Source of the DNA: Sinohyriopsis cumingii
Lineage: Eukaryota; Mollusca; Bivalvia; Unionida; Unionidae
Reading direction: 5' to 3'
DNA length: 64,000 bases
Assembly (NCBI GenBank): GCA_028554795.2
Contig: JAPYKE020000033.1
Span: 4,879,501-4,943,500 of the forward strand
In this document: positions 16,195 to 29,020 of the stretch, piece by piece
How the letters are laid out: every line of letters begins with the position of its first letter
Position numbering within the stretch: the first letter of the stretch is position 1
Translations under genes and position numbers: made by a program
The notes under the pieces: model-generated
Seen by the model: only the letters and a program-made list of their open reading frames with translations
What the model was told of the DNA's origin: nothing
The model's database searches: none

Positions 16195-16440
16195 CGGATA
16201 TAGTCGTGATAGAATATGGACTGGTGCGTGCAGGGAAGGCGATGGGTTCCTTTTTACCGCAGACCTGGGTTCGAATCTCCATAGGGTATGAATCTTAAAA
16301 ATTTTAACCGGTATGATGGTATCATTTCAGTTAAATATTAATTCTGCCTAGTATTATCAAGCATCCCCCATAGAACCCAGGGACGGCACTTTTCATTCTG
16401 TTTGATGTACACTGCTGTTGGGCATTTCTGCGCACGTAAG
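16195..16440 (+). mobile_element. SINE-like element, copy 1 (tRNA-like promoter)
   Basis: Begins GGCGGATATAGTCGTGATAG, contains a B-box-like GGGTTCGAATCTCC at about 16267-16280, and continues into an AATTCTGCCTAGTATTATCA tail. A second, internally deleted copy lies at about 17695-17850 with the same head and tail. This marks the DNA here as host sequence outside the virus. Confidence 0.5.
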
Positions 16441-17200
16441 ATTTCCATCACCAATACTGAAGTACAACGCATACCGATTTCGACCGATTGACGAAAATAA
16501 AATACCATTTAAAAAGAGGCGGTTGTCACCAGAATATTCTCTTCAAAATAATATTAATTTTGGACACACGGGATACCACCCCAGTGTTTTCATGACTCGC
16601 GATATGTCGGCCTATTCTGCGCATAACTTTGAAAACATCTAATGTTTATCCATTGGGCTATGGAAATGGAAATACATTACTTTGGACTGTTTCTATCAGC
16701 ATTTCAGTCGAGCAATTAGGTCAGCTTTGTAGATGGTTTTACAAAATTCAATATAACAATGCATATAAATGCCAAGAGACATTAAGCAAACTAAACCGAT
16801 CTTGTAAATGTCTAGTAAATTTCAACATTTATATATAAAAATAAGCTATTATGTTGAAGAGAAAGAAGAAATAATATGGCGTAATATGTTTGCAATGCCT
16901 CGTTTATGAGTAAAAAAGATTACTAAAGAATTTAAAACCATACTATAGCCGGGGAATTTCTTAAGAATTCCGTTCTAGCGGCAAGTTGACATTTTGGATA
17001 GTAGACGATTTTGTATGTGTGGGACAACTACTTGCAAAATTGGAAACTTGGATTAAAATGCAGTACTGTTCTATGGTATACATTTCCATCTTTTAAATAA
17101 TGTAGTTATTTGTATGATTCTAAAAGGTACATAGTAAATAGGATTTTCTGGGTTACAAGTTCAAGAAGGTCATGGAGCGGGTCTTCAGGTTGAAAGAAAT

Positions 17201-17575
17201 CAAGGTATACACGATTAGTCATAGAGAAATAAAAATATACCCACCATGTCGGCCAATTCTGCGCAACGAAACGACATTCCTGTAAGCATTGGATCACATG
17301 TTGTTTTTGGTCGAATATCCAGTTTGTATCAAGAAAGAACGATCGTCCTTTAATTAAGGAAGTGATAATCATAAAGTGTATAAAAATAGCCCACATTTCT
17401 ACCCTAAATGATGTGCTTTAATTAAGGAAGTGATATTCATAAAGTGTATAAAAACAGCTCACATTTCTACCCAATGATCCAATGTGTTTACAGGAATGTA
17501 GTTTCGTTACGCAGAATTGGCCGACATGGTGGGTATATTTGTATTTCTCTGTGATTAATCGTGTGTATACCTTGG
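17201..17575. repeat. Foldback element with about 100 bp inverted arms
   Basis: Arm 17201-17300 (beginning CAAGGTATACACGATTAGTC) reappears inverted at about 17475-17575 with roughly 90 percent identity. The centre holds a direct 66 base duplication (17352-17417 and 17418-17472). A fragment of the same arm (ATGTCGGCCTATTCTGCGCA) occurs at about 16597-16616. Likely a foldback/MITE-type element; no transposase. Confidence 0.75.
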
Positions 17576-17694
17576 TTTCATTCGTAGGAATCCGGAATGA
17601 CTGTAGATAGATGAAAATTACTTTGTAGGTCGCCATGCAAGTGTGTCTGCTACGCGCGAGTGCATATAACACTGACCTTTTGGTGCTTTTTTAG

Positions 17695-17850
17695 CGATGT
17701 GAGCTTAGTCGTTATGGAATATTGACTGGTGCGTGGATAGTATTTTTTACAATAAATATTAATTTTGCCCAGTATTATTAAACATTAATGTTTAGAATCC
17801 AGGGATTAAACTTTCCATTCTGTTTGGTGAATATTTGTGCATACTTGTAA
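17695..17850 (+). mobile_element. SINE-like element, copy 2 (shortened)
   Basis: Shares the heads GTCGTTATGGAATATTGACT and GGTGCGTG and the tail AATATTAATTTTGCCCAGTA with the copy at 16195, but lacks the B-box segment between them. The deletion removes the internal promoter, so this copy is dead. Confidence 0.45.
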
Positions 17851-17869
17851 GTCTGTCTGTCTGTCTGTC

Positions 17870-17960
<91 letters not shown>
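17851..17960. repeat. Compound microsatellite (GTCT)n(CT)n(AT)n
   Basis: Pure tandem GTCT, then CT, then AT. Frames through it are low complexity and not genes. Confidence 0.95.
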
Positions 17961-17965
<5 letters not shown>

Positions 17966-18714
17966 CGGTGAATTGTGAGCAACCATATGAGCCCCTGTGG
18001 TTAGCAAATGGTGTTGTGTTGGATGTATCTAATAAACCACCGGATGGCATTCTCTTTCATGGTTAATTGATCTGTGTATTGTGTTAAATGAGTGGTTGCC
18101 AAGACCCAGCATTTGACAAGGCATGGTGAATATCCATGGAAGAACAAGTAAATATGGATGGCAGCTGTTGAAACAGTCACCACACTTACAAAACTGGCCT
18201 GTCTTCCAGGTCCAATGCACTTACTGTATTTCAATATTTATGTTGTAAAACGATGCAAAGTATCAGGCTGGGAACCCAAACTTGGGATAAATCAGAAGAG
18301 TTTGTGTTATCTGATACAATGAATAAAGCAGCATTATACGAATTAACAGGTTTAATTTTAAGTTAGGTTGCTGATAAACGTTGCCTGCATTGCGAAGTGA
18401 TAATTGGAAGGGTATGGAAGGCCTTACAAGGTGATCAGCCACCAATGAAATGTCTGAAATTTGATTATGACAATAGGGGTGCATCTATACATATGAGAAA
18501 GTGCAAGAAATCCAGAGGAAATGAGCAGGACTTGCTGAAAATGACATAGAAAAGATGTGATGTGCATTTCCTGCTTTGTATTTGGAGAAATATGACAGTG
18601 CTGGCATCAGTGAAAGTTAATTAGCATTAGCCATGGCTTTCCATTAAATTTCAAAGTTGGAGGGTGAGATGCCAAAGTAGGTGACAAACAGGGATACAGG
18701 GTGGTTTAAAAAAA
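17961..18714. other. Intergenic DNA, no recognised gene
   Basis: Short frames with frequent stops. A stretch near 18380-18560 reads through with a CLHCEV-like motif on the plus strand and might be the remains of a transposon ORF, but I cannot name it. Confidence 0.4.
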
Positions 18715-19370
18715 AGGTAACCGGGACATGGCAGCATTATTCCATTGCCTTTTTCATTTGTCCATATACCCTCCCGCTACAAGCAGCATTATTCCTTTGC
18801 CTTTTGCAGTCACTCCTATACCTCCCTTTACACATATGCACAGGAATGTCCACCTACCTCCATAGCTAACGAAAAGCATTATCCCCATGGATTTGACAGT
18901 TGTACCCACCCACCGTTTATAAATATATAAAGAAGTCTCCCATACCTCTTCATCTTTAAGGACAAGGTAGCCATACTTGCAGTTGTCTCTATATCCTCAT
19001 TATGCATACATATATACAGGAATGTCCCTCCCCTCCACTTCTAATGGTAAAGAGGCATTATTCCCATTGCTTTTACAGTTATAGCCTGCCTTTATTAATA
19101 TACACAGAAGTGTTCCTCAACCCTCCATCCTTAAAAGGCAAGGCAGCATATTCCCATACTTTTTGCAGTTTTCTCTATACGCTGCCTTTGTACACATGTA
19201 CAGGAATGTCTCCATTCTCTCCATCACTAAGGGCAAACCAGCATTATTCCCATGTTTTTTTTACATCTGAATCTTTCTGTTATAAATATACACAGAAGTG
19301 TCCTAATCCGTCCATCCCTAAGGGCAAAGCACCATTATCCCCACGTTATTTGACAGTTTTCTCTATTTTC
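18715..19370. repeat. Diverged minisatellite, unit about 85-95 bp
   Basis: Repeated phrases GGCAGCATTATTCCCAT, ATACACAGAAGTGT or CACAGGAATGTCC, and CCTCCATCCCTAAGGGCAA recur about eight times with 80-90 percent similarity. No coding potential. Confidence 0.75.
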
Positions 19371-19565
19371 TCCATTATTTCGATTCTTTTTTAATTGTTC
19401 TCTCTCTTTATATATACATCGATCCCAAAATGTCCCCCTCCCCCCAAAAAAAACCATCCTGATGGAAAGTCTTCTATGGGTCAGTCCCAATCATATCCTA
19501 TAATTTTAAGTCTCAAAAATCGTATCTTTTATCTTTGAACAATTATGTAATCTGTCTAATGTTCA

Positions 19566-19942
19566 TTCCCTGAATGTTGTCACTGAAATGTATCGATGAT
19601 TCCCTGAATGTTGTCATTGAAATGTATTGATGATTACCTGAATGTTGTCATTGAAATGTATTGATGATTACCTGAATGTTGTCATTGAAATGTATTGATG
19701 ATTCCCTGAATGTTGTCATTGAAATGTATTGATGATTCCCTGAATGTTATCACTGAAATGTATTGATGATTCACTGAATGTTGTCATTGAAATGTATTGA
19801 TGATTCCCTGAATGTTATCACTGAAATGTATTGATGATTCCCTGAATGTTGTCATTGAAATGTATTGATGATTCCCTGAATGTTGTCATTGAAATGTATT
19901 GATGATTCCCTGAATGTTGTCACTGAAATGTATTGATGATTA
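19566..19942. repeat. 34 bp tandem repeat, about 11 copies
   Basis: Unit TGAATGTTGTCATTGAAATG followed by TATTGATGATTCCC. Copies differ by single bases, with two variants (CCC/ACC and TTG/TAT). Confidence 0.92.
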
Positions 19943-20460
19943 GTGGTGCAAGATACTGAACAACAATTTTCTGAAGTGGTTTATTTGTTAAATTAGAAGA
20001 TTGAGAATTTCCAAAATTAATGTTTAACCTAACTTTTACCCACATGTGACAGCATTCTGTACTCTAAGCTTAAGGACTTGTGTATGTTGTTTATAAATGG
20101 ACATATATTATACATGTTTGGTTTTATAATTATTGTTTCCTATGCACATGCTATAAGTAAGTGCAGAATGTTTTTGCTAATGTAATTTGTTATATTACAC
20201 ATATATTTCTGTTAGCTAACATGAATTTCAACTGACATGATTAATTCTATAATTGTTAATTATCTATTGTATGCACAGAAAAAAGGCAGAACCAATTTCT
20301 TACCGTACTTTGTTATAATATACTGACATTTGTGTAAGTTATCATACAGGTCTATGTCTTATAGTTTTTGAAATAACAGCAGATAAGTGTCAGTTCCTTT
20401 TTAAGAGATAAAGTCATTCAGATTTAGTTTCTTTTGTATATTTTTTCCTTCAAACTCTAG

Positions 20461-20576
20461 CTGCAAGGGACTAATAAGAAAGCTGCAGAATTGACCTGCC
20501 ACCAGGGGGGATAACTTTGACTGAAGACTACTGCACTGAGCATAGGGTACCTAATGATTCAACACAGGAAGAGAAG
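20461..20576 (+). CDS. PARP14-like: Candidate 5' exon of the PARP14-like gene (5'UTR plus possible start)
   Basis: Bounded by a pyrimidine-rich acceptor (TTTTTTCCTTCAAACTCTAG) and a perfect donor GTAAGT. All three frames contain stops in the first 90 bases, as expected of a 5'UTR exon. An ATG at 20554 then opens seven codons and leaves phase 2. That phase would fit an acceptor at 30216 but not the stronger one at 30250, so the link to the next exon is uncertain and further exons could lie in the 9.6 kb between. First exons of this gene may also lie further left. Confidence 0.3.
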
Positions 20577-21387
20577 GTAAGTTTTATTATTAATATTTCA
20601 AAAGAACCCTTTCTTTGGCATATGCCATTGTCACTAAAAGTTAGTACTTAAGTTTGTTCCATGTGTTGATGAAATAATGAAATAACAGTCAATTTTTTAA
20701 AAATTTTATGACATTTACCTGCTGAAAATTGCACCTGTTGTGTGATTTCATTAATATTGTTTCAGTCAAGACACTTTCCACAAAAGGTTACCTTTACATG
20801 ATAAACGATGTGTGGCACTTTAAGTGTGAGTACACAGGTTTACTGCAGTTTTTGTCCCATGTTCCCCAAATCTTGACTCTGCACCCACCAGGTTGCACTT
20901 TTTCATTAGAAATTATTTCCATTGTTAATATTTTCAGTAAAATCGTAAATATTCAGCAAATTTATGCAAACACAGAATTTGTCATGTAATTAATAATTTG
21001 TTTGTTTGGAAAGAATTGAAATTAAAAAACATTAGTATTTATTGTAAGAAAAGCAGGTCAATAATGAGTGAATGCTAAAGTTAAATTAGACAGCAAGATC
21101 TGATTTAAAAATTCCATGCTTGTAGCTCATTTTGAGTTAACCAGAAAATGTTTTCAGGTGCTACTTGAGTACAGGATAAAATGATTACTGCAATAATATA
21201 TGCATACAAGAAACATTTGATAGTATAGTGCAGACCATAAAGTTATGATGACAAAACTGTTGAAACAACCAAGTTTATCTTATTGTTATAGTTTTATTAG
21301 TGCGTTATTTACAATTATTTTCATTCCTCCTTCTTCCCAAATCTGGAAGAAAGAGGACAGTGCCCCCAGTCCTTGGGATCCTATGTA
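20577..21387. other. Intron sequence without recognised features
   Basis: AT-rich, no repeats of note and no long frame. The 86-codon frame at 20729 has no recognisable domain and ordinary intron composition. Confidence 0.5.
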
Positions 21388-22530
21388 CAACACTGTAAAT
21401 GAATGGCCTCTACCTAGAAAGACTGAAGGAGTGGCACAATTAACACTGTAAATGAATGGCCTCAATCATAGAAAGACTGAAAGAGTGAGACAATTAACAT
21501 TGTTAATGAATGGCCTCAACCATAGAGAGACTGAAAGAGTGGGACGATTAATCCTGTAAATGAATGGCCTCTACCATAGAAAGACTGAAAGAGTGGCACA
21601 ATTAACACTGTAAATGAATAGCCTCTAATACAGAAAGACTGAAAGAGTGGCACAGTTAACACTGTAAATGAATAGCCTCTAATACAGAAAGACTAAAAGA
21701 GTGGCACAGTTAACACTGCAAATGAAGGGCCTCTAATATAGAAAGACTGAAAGAGTGGCATAATTAACACTGCAAATGAATGACCTCTAATACAGAAAGA
21801 CTGAAAGAGTGGCATAATTAACACTGTAAATGAATGGCCTCTAATGCAGAAAGACTGAAAGAGTGGAAAAATTAACACAGTAAATGAATGGCCTCTACCA
21901 TATAAAGAATGAAAGAGTGGCACAATTAATACTGTAAATGAGTGGCCTCTAATATAGAAAGACTGAAAGAGTGGGACAATTAACATTGTAAATGAGTGAC
22001 CTCTACTATAGAAAAACTAAAGAGTGGGACAATTAATACTGTAAATGAATGGTCTCTAATGCAGAAAGACTTAAAGAGTGGGACAATTAGCACACTGTAA
22101 ATGAATGGTCTCTACCATAGAAAGAATGAAATTGAGGGACAATTAATATTATAAATGAATGTCCTCTACTACAGAAAGACTGCAAGTGTGAGACAATCAA
22201 TACTGTAGATAAATGACCTCTATCATAGAAAGGCTGAAAGAGCAGGACAGTTTAAACACTAAATGAATGACCTCTACTATAGAATTCTGAAAGAGTGGGA
22301 CAATTAACATTGTAAATGAATGACCATTACAACTGAAAGTCTGAAAGAGTGGGACAATTAATGCTGTGAATGGATGCTCCCTACTATATAAAGACTGAAA
22401 GAGTGGGACAACTAATACTGTAAATGTATTGCAAATACTGTAGAAAGACTGGACGAGTGGGACAATTAATAATGTGAATGAATAACCCCTACTACAGAAA
22501 CACTGACAGAGTGGGACAATTAATAATGTG
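21388..22530. repeat. Minisatellite, unit about 57 bp, roughly 20 copies
   Basis: Unit built on GAAAGACTGAAAGAGTGGGA, CAATTAACACTGTAAATGAA and TGGCCTCTA. Copies diverge increasingly to the right. The apparent 97-residue minus-strand frame at 21693-21986 is only this repeat read through. Confidence 0.92.
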
Positions 22531-24226
22531 CCAAAAGCTTATAGTTTCAGAGAAGAACCTGTTCTTAACCTGTTAGTAATAGTCTTTTGGACCTATTTAA
22601 GAGAAAACCTGTTATCAATGGTCATTTGGACCCAATTAATAGCAAAACACAATTCATTTCACTCCAGTTCTGCAATACACACCATTTTTGTTCTGTTCAC
22701 TCAACTTAACTACATTAAGGAAGTAATGTTTTATGTAATTGGAACCCCATTTGCTTTGACATTAATAATATTACTCCAGTAACGTCAAAGCTGCATTTCT
22801 CACAGTTATGTATATTCAATTTGTATTATTTGATGATTTTTTACCATGATTATATGTTGTGTATGTGTGTATTTTGTAATTGACCTTAGTCCAATATCGA
22901 GTTATGGTCTACCTGACTAGTGACATTGACTTTGTGAACAATATAAAACATAGCTAATATTTCTCTATTAATATAGAATAAATATTCAGATTGTTATTAT
23001 TGGAGGTAAATATGTTCATTTGAATCTGAGTCTAGGATATTAATTTTCCATTTGAAAAATTCCTAAACTAGTTGACAACTTTGAATGTTTTATGAAGGAA
23101 ACTAACTTACATCATGGCTATATTATTGTGTCTTAACTTTTTTATATCAATGTTGTTTACTTGAAAAAGTACTCATTCCTACCTTAACATCTGAAATGGA
23201 ATCAGTCTTAATTTTGTGTTCAGGTTTTAGCTTGAGACAATTTATTTATTTAAATTATTCACTGGAATTACAATGTGCTCATTAATACTTCTTGGACTAA
23301 ATCATTAACTTGGAATTTTAGTGAATTCAGTTAAGGACATTTTGGATTATATTACTGTGATACATCAAGAGACTGTTAACACTTCACCAAATTCCAGGCC
23401 ATTGGCACATTAGCATATTCAAGAGTACAGGCACATTGGCACATTCAATATTGGAGTTTATTTTTGGAACACTACTGAAATTCAGTTGGAACTTATACGT
23501 TTGGACTTGTGATAGAACTTTGAGGACTGTTTGGAGTTTAACTGAAAATACTTAAGTTCTTTGCATTCTAGGCAAATCAATTATTTGTTAAATTTTACAA
23601 AGCTCGTCTTTTCTGTTAATTAGTTTAAGAGCACAGAGTTGTAAGACACCATGCCCCCAAACCACTTTTTAACTGATATAACAAACATTTTTTTGTATTT
23701 CATCACTATTTAAAATTATAATTTTAGCACATATCCATCTACATTGTTCCGGTTTATTTCACCCATTCTGAATAGTATGTAAATAGACTCATAATACCAT
23801 GACTTTTAATCATGTAGCTTCATGCATCACTGTCACTTATGACTGGTCCTTTTAAAGTTGTACTGAAAGTAAATTGCGACATTAACCTTTGATTTGTCAG
23901 GCACCTTGTATTGTTCATTTCACTCTTTGTTCATTTCACCATGTGAAATAGCTTATTGTAGTGTAGAATAAATATTTTGGTGCCTTAATGATGCTTTAAG
24001 AGCCATCCCTATTATATATGATGACACTAGTCATTTTATCAATTTGGTTTCATCATAATACCACCCACTGTTGTGTTAAGAAATTCATAGTGGAAATCGT
24101 CCTAGTTCGTTTACATGATATGCAGAGTAATCCCCTAAATCCTACTCCATATTATATTTTTCTTGACTTTGACAAATCTATTTTATTCATTTCACCCTTT
24201 GTTCATTTCACCATGCGAAACAGGGC
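22531..24226. other. Intron sequence, mostly featureless
   Basis: No gene or clear transposon. A block at about 24040-24105 (ATCAATTTGGTTTCATCATA ... CCACCCACTGTTGTGT) recurs diverged at about 28508-28560, on the far side of the LINE, so an older local duplication flanks the insertion. Confidence 0.5.
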
Positions 24227-24424
24227 CATTTGTGGCCAAATGGTCTAAGGCACAATGCCTTGATAGATCACTTTATTCAGCATAGGATTGAGTACTGACT
24301 AAGTCAATGTGGGTATGTGAGGAAACTAATAGCAAATTCCTGTGAATATGTGGTTCTTCCTGGATGTTCTCTCTCCTATGGTGTTCTGAAAAATGGCATT
24401 AAATCCACAAAACCAAACCAAACC
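24227..24424 (+). mobile_element. tRNA-derived SINE (family B), copy 1
   Basis: Head GGCCAAATGGTCTAAGGCAC resembles a tRNA-Leu/Ser A box, followed by AATGTGGGTATGTGAG, TCTTCCTGGATGTTCT and the 3' tail GAAAAATGGCATTAAATCC with an (AAACC) repeat. A better preserved relative lies at 60681-60918. Confidence 0.7.
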
Positions 24425-24530
24425 ATGCAAACCAGGCTTATTGTACTGTAGAATAAATGGTTTGCTGCCTCAGTTATGCTTTAAAAATACATTCCTACTT
24501 TATCTGTTGGCACTTACTCATCTACCATAT

Positions 24531-25031
24531 GTAACTCAGAGTACAAAGAACGATGAAATATATTGGGCAGCTGAATGGGGATACAAATGTATATTTAGCC
24601 ACTGCTCTAGTAATAGTGCTGGGGTTGCAATATCTTTTAGAAATACTTTTGAATTTATAATTCATAGAGAAAGATGTGACAGTCAAGAGAGATTGATTAT
24701 TTTAGATATTACAATTAATGGCAACATAATAACCCTCGTGAATTTGTATGGTTATAATGATGAGAATCCTAGCTTTTTTAGAAAGTTAAAGGAGGAGATT
24801 TTATTTTTTGAGAACTCATCAATTATAATGTGCGGAGACTGGAACACTGTTGAAGACTTAGACTTGGATACTTATAATATTTCACATGACAAACACCAAC
24901 AGTCTAGGGCAGCGATTCAAAACCTGAAAAACGAATTGGAATTAATTGATCCCTGGAGAAATTCCAATAAAAACTTAAAGATGTATACCTGGAGGCAAAA
25001 ATCTGCCTTGAAACAAAGTAGATTAGATTAA
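24531..25031 (+). pseudogene. LINE endonuclease (APE-type) fragment
   Basis: Begins at the truncation point with EWGYKCIFSHCSSNSAGVAI, then LVNLYGYNDENPSFF and the metal-site box MCGDWNTVEDLDLD. This is the apurinic endonuclease fold of L1-type elements, lacking the first 30 or so residues. A TAA at 25029-25031 breaks the frame; the same frame resumes with LPGYKTDHSAIVLS, holding the catalytic DH pair, from 25056. Confidence 0.85.
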
Positions 25032-25499
25032 TTTCTTGTATCGGATGACGTTCATATGAATACAGCTGATGCGTGTATCTTACCAGGGTATAAGACTGAT
25101 CATTCAGCTATTGTTTTGAGTGTGGCATTTTCAACGTTTCCAAGGGGAAAAGGATATTGGAAATTTAATACCCAACTGTTGAGGAACATTGGGTATACTG
25201 ATTTGGTCAACAAGTGTATGACTGACATTGTAAATGAATATTATGTAATGAGAAATAAAGATGACTCTCTCCATGTTTCTCTTTCCTCCAATGACCAAAT
25301 GTTCTTTGAAATTTTGAAAAGGAAAATAAGATCTGAAACTATATGTTATTCTATTAGGAAAACAAAAGAGAAACGGGAAAAATTAAAGAAAATTGAGCAG
25401 AAAATAATAGAAATTCATGGGGGACTGTCGAATAACATAAATGGGGAAACTTTCGAGAGAAAAACGGCAGAATTAGAGGAATCTAGAAAAAATACATAG

Positions 25500-26667
25500 A
25501 AGGTGTTATATTAAGATCTAAAGCTAGATGGTATGAATTCGGAGAAAAAAGCACAAACTACTTTTTAAATCTTGAAAAAAGAAACTATGTCAATAAGACA
25601 ATAAAGGAAATTATTTTAGATGATGGGACAAATATATCTGAAATAATAGCTATTTTAGAAGCTCAAAAACAGTTTTAAATGGAATTGTTCAAAAGTAGAA
25701 TTGCTCATCTTGATGTCGAGCCTACTCAAGAAACTCGAAATAGATTTTTTAATCACAATATTAAACTTAGTCAAGAGGAAAGAGAATCATGCGAGGGTCT
25801 GCTTACAATCAATGAATTTGAATTGTCTCTAAAACGGATGGAAAATGGAAAAAGTCTTGGCTCGGATGGATTCACTGTAGAATTCTATAAATTCTTTTGG
25901 AAGTCTCTTGGGGGATTTATATGTAGATCAATAAATTACGGATATACTGTAGGAAAACTTTCAGATTTTCAGATTCAAGGAGTCATCACATGTCTACCAA
26001 AGGAAGAAAAGACAGAAGATATTTAAAAAACTGGAGACCTATATCACTTTTAAATATTGACTATATGATTGCTTCGGGAGCAATTGCAGCTAGGGTTAAA
26101 AAGGTTCTTCCATCAATAATCAGTGATACTCAAAAAGGATATATGAAGTGTAGATTCATTGGAGAAAACACCAGATTATTATATGATATCATGGACCAAC
26201 TTGAGAATGAAAACAGATATGGTGTATTATTGTTAATAGACTTTGAAAAAGCCTTTGACTCAATTAACTGGATCTTTGTGGAAGAAGCTCTATAATCTTT
26301 TAATTTTGGTGATTCCATTTGTAAGTGGTTTAAACTGTTTTTTAATAACTCTAATAGTTGTGTTATAAATAATGGCCATATGTCATCTTTTTATAGACTT
26401 GAAAGAGGATGTTCTCAAGGAGATCCCCTTGCACCTTATTTCTTTATCATTGGGGTTGAGATTTTAGCTATAACTCTAAAGCAAAATGTGGATGTATGGG
26501 GAGTAATCTTTGACGCCAGTGAATATAAATTGGGTCAGTATGCCGATGACGCTTTTATTCTTCTTGATGGATCTCGTTTTTCTCTTGAAGCAACTATGAA
26601 TATCTTACAAGTTATTTTTCTATTATCTGGACTTAAATGTAACATAACAAAAACAAAAGCTATTTGA
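25500..26667 (+). pseudogene. LINE reverse transcriptase fragment
   Basis: Motifs in order: RSKARWYEFGEKSTNYF (thumb-proximal box typical of L1/Tx1 elements), KSLGSDGFTVEFYKFFW, NWRPISLLNIDYMI, LLIDFEKAFDSINW, RGCSQGDPLAPYFFI and the catalytic QYADDAF at about 26538-26556. Breaks: a frame change near 25490, another between 25990 and 26026, and a TAA at 26293-26295. Downstream, 27000-28170 holds the broken C-terminal region. Confidence 0.88.
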
Positions 26668-28624
26668 ATTGGAAACAGGAAATTTTCTAATGAAAGAATA
26701 TGTCCCGAAATGGGCCTAATTTGGTCCTTTCTAACTTTAGACTCCTTGGCATAGAATTTTCTCCAGATTTACAATAGATGGTGGAAATTAATTATATGTA
26801 GAAACTAACAAAAGCAAAATGACTACTGGCAAGCTGGAGTCAAAGACATCTGTCAATAATTGGTAAAGTAATTGTTGTAAAACTTCTTGTTCTACCCATA
26901 TTCATACATCTTTTTCCAGCACTTCCAAACCCATCAGCAAAAGTTGAAGCAGAACTAAATCGCACATATTTAAATTTGTATGGGGTGGAAAAGTAGAGAG
27001 AATAAAATGTGATATACTAGTTTCCCCAGAAAACGAGGGAGGACTAAATATGATACACATATTTTCATTCATTAGGCATATTAAGATAAGATGGGTTAAA
27101 AGATTGCTGGAAAAGGAAAATGGAACATGGCAGAACTTAGTCAATACAACTATACTCAGAAATAAAAAGGATATTTGGAATTTAGGGAGAAGGAAATTAG
27201 AAGAATTTAGTAAGTTCGTCAAAAACAGTTTTTGGAGAGATGTAATTTTGGCAGTATCTAATTGGAAAGAAGAACCGCAAAGTCCTAACGAGTATCTATC
27301 CATGAGTATTTTAAATTTTGTCCCCCCTAAAATGATCTATCAATACAAATCCTGGACAGAAGCTGGTTTTGAAATTCTGAATGATCTAGTAGATGATCAT
27401 CGTAATTTAATACCTTTTGAAATAATAAAACAAAAAACTAGAAGCGATGATTTCTTTAAATACTTCTCCTTAATATCCAAAATTCCAAAAGCATTGAAAG
27501 ATGCCATAAAAAAATCATTTAGTACATAATAATTTTGATAAGCAGGAGGATAAAATAATGAACTTGCAAAAACAAGATTCACTCAAGTTTGTTTACAAAG
27601 ATCTTTTACGGGAAGTTAAAAGGCAAAGCAAAAAACTTGGATGCAAGTATTTAATAAAAATATAAGTAGTGAGTAGTGGTCTAAGATTTATAGCGGGGCG
27701 AAATGCTGTACCAAGGATACCAAGTTGATCTCTTTTAACTTTAAATTAATCCATAGAATAATCGCTACTAATGATTTTCTTAAAAGAGTTTACATATTAG
27801 ATGACAACAAATGTACTTTCCGTAAGAGTGAAAATGAAAGTATTGAGCATTTCTTTTATGACTGCAGTATTACTTCACAGTTTAGGTACCGTTTTATTGA
27901 AGTTTTTGCACCTTTTTGCCCAAATAATGTACATTTGTCCAAAAAAGAAACATTCTTAGGAAGTGTAACAACTGGACAGTTTGGGTAATTTCCTGCTTAT
28001 TTTGGCAAAATATTATATTTATACTTGCAGATTCAATATGAAAAATCCTTCTATTTTTGCTTTTAAGCAAATAGTTGCAATGCATAAGGACATTGAAAAA
28101 TACACTGCTAAGGTAAATAAAAAAGAGGACCAATTTCTTCAAAAATGGACCTCAATAATGAACATGTAACTTGTCTCTGACTTGATGGTAAACAGGAACA
28201 AAATACTTAATATCACAAAGTCCATGTCACCTAGATTGTGTGCCATATGCATGTGTGTATGCGTGTGTATGTGTTTTCTTTCTCTGTGGATTATATTTAT
28301 TATCCCTAGATTATCTGATAACCAGAAATGTTTGATTGTAAGGTGACCTTGAGATGGTTCCCCGACCCATTGGTCAACCTATTACGGGGTTAATAAAAAA
28401 ATAAAAAAAATCTACCATATCTATTTTCGTCTACTGTACTGTCGACACAGTCATCTGTATCTGCTGACATCAGCCATCTACTTTATCTGCTGACACTTAA
28501 AAGTCATCTTATCAATTTGGTTATATGCAAATACCACCCCCTGTTGTGTGACGAAATTAATACAGAAAATTACCATCGTTCAGTCAAATGCTTTCTGATT
28601 GGGTTGGTTGGCAGAAACAGAATC

Positions 28625-28880
28625 TAATTATATACCAAGATGTCTTACAAACTATTAACACTGGCTGGAAAAGAATTGAATTATGTACCAAGATATATTA
28701 CAAACTGATTAATATTGGATGGATCAGAATCTAATTACATACTAAGATATCTCACAAACTGTTTAATATTGGATGAAACAGAATCAGTAACAACATACCA
28801 AAATGTCTGAGAAATTAATAAATACAGGATGGAGCAGAATGTAATTAATTACATACCAAGATATCTTACATACCAATGTT
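28625..28880. repeat. Diverged tandem repeat, unit about 58 bp
   Basis: Five copies of a phrase like ACATACCAAGATATCTTACA followed by AACTGATTAATATTGGATGG and AGCAGAATCTAATTA. No coding potential. Confidence 0.7.
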
Positions 28881-28889
28881 AATCTAACC

Positions 28890-29020
28890 ATTCTTTACAA
28901 GAACAAAGTTTACAGTCCAGACCTGCAATGATTGATAAGTAACATTACACAAGAACAAAGTTAAAGCTTAACCTCAGAGTCCAGACCTGCAATGATTGAT
29001 AAGTAATATTACACAAGTAA
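28890..29020. repeat. Direct duplication of about 45 bp
   Basis: TCCAGACCTGCAATGATTGA with TAAGTAA and ATTACACAAG occurs twice, around 28916-28960 and 28980-29020, with one difference. Confidence 0.8.

Larger units (their letters stand above)
24531..28410 (+). mobile_element. 5'-truncated L1/Tx1-like non-LTR retrotransposon with target-site duplication
   Basis: The insert is flanked by an exact 10 base duplication, TCTACCATAT, at 24521-24530 and 28411-28420. It begins inside the endonuclease domain and ends in TTACGGGGTTAATAAAAAAA with an A-rich tail. Content in order: partial endonuclease, linker, reverse transcriptase with a YADD box, and a C-terminal region. Stops and frame changes scatter through it, so it is dead, though the target duplication is unaltered. 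It lies in the large intron before the exon at 30251, in the sense orientation. Confidence 0.88.

Noticed and set aside
17778-18050. Frames with IYIYI and RERERE runs
   Set aside because: Microsatellite read-through.
21388-22530. CRISPR-like repeat array
   Set aside because: Regular spacing, but no unique spacers; each whole unit is repeated and diverged, so it is a minisatellite in a eukaryotic intron.
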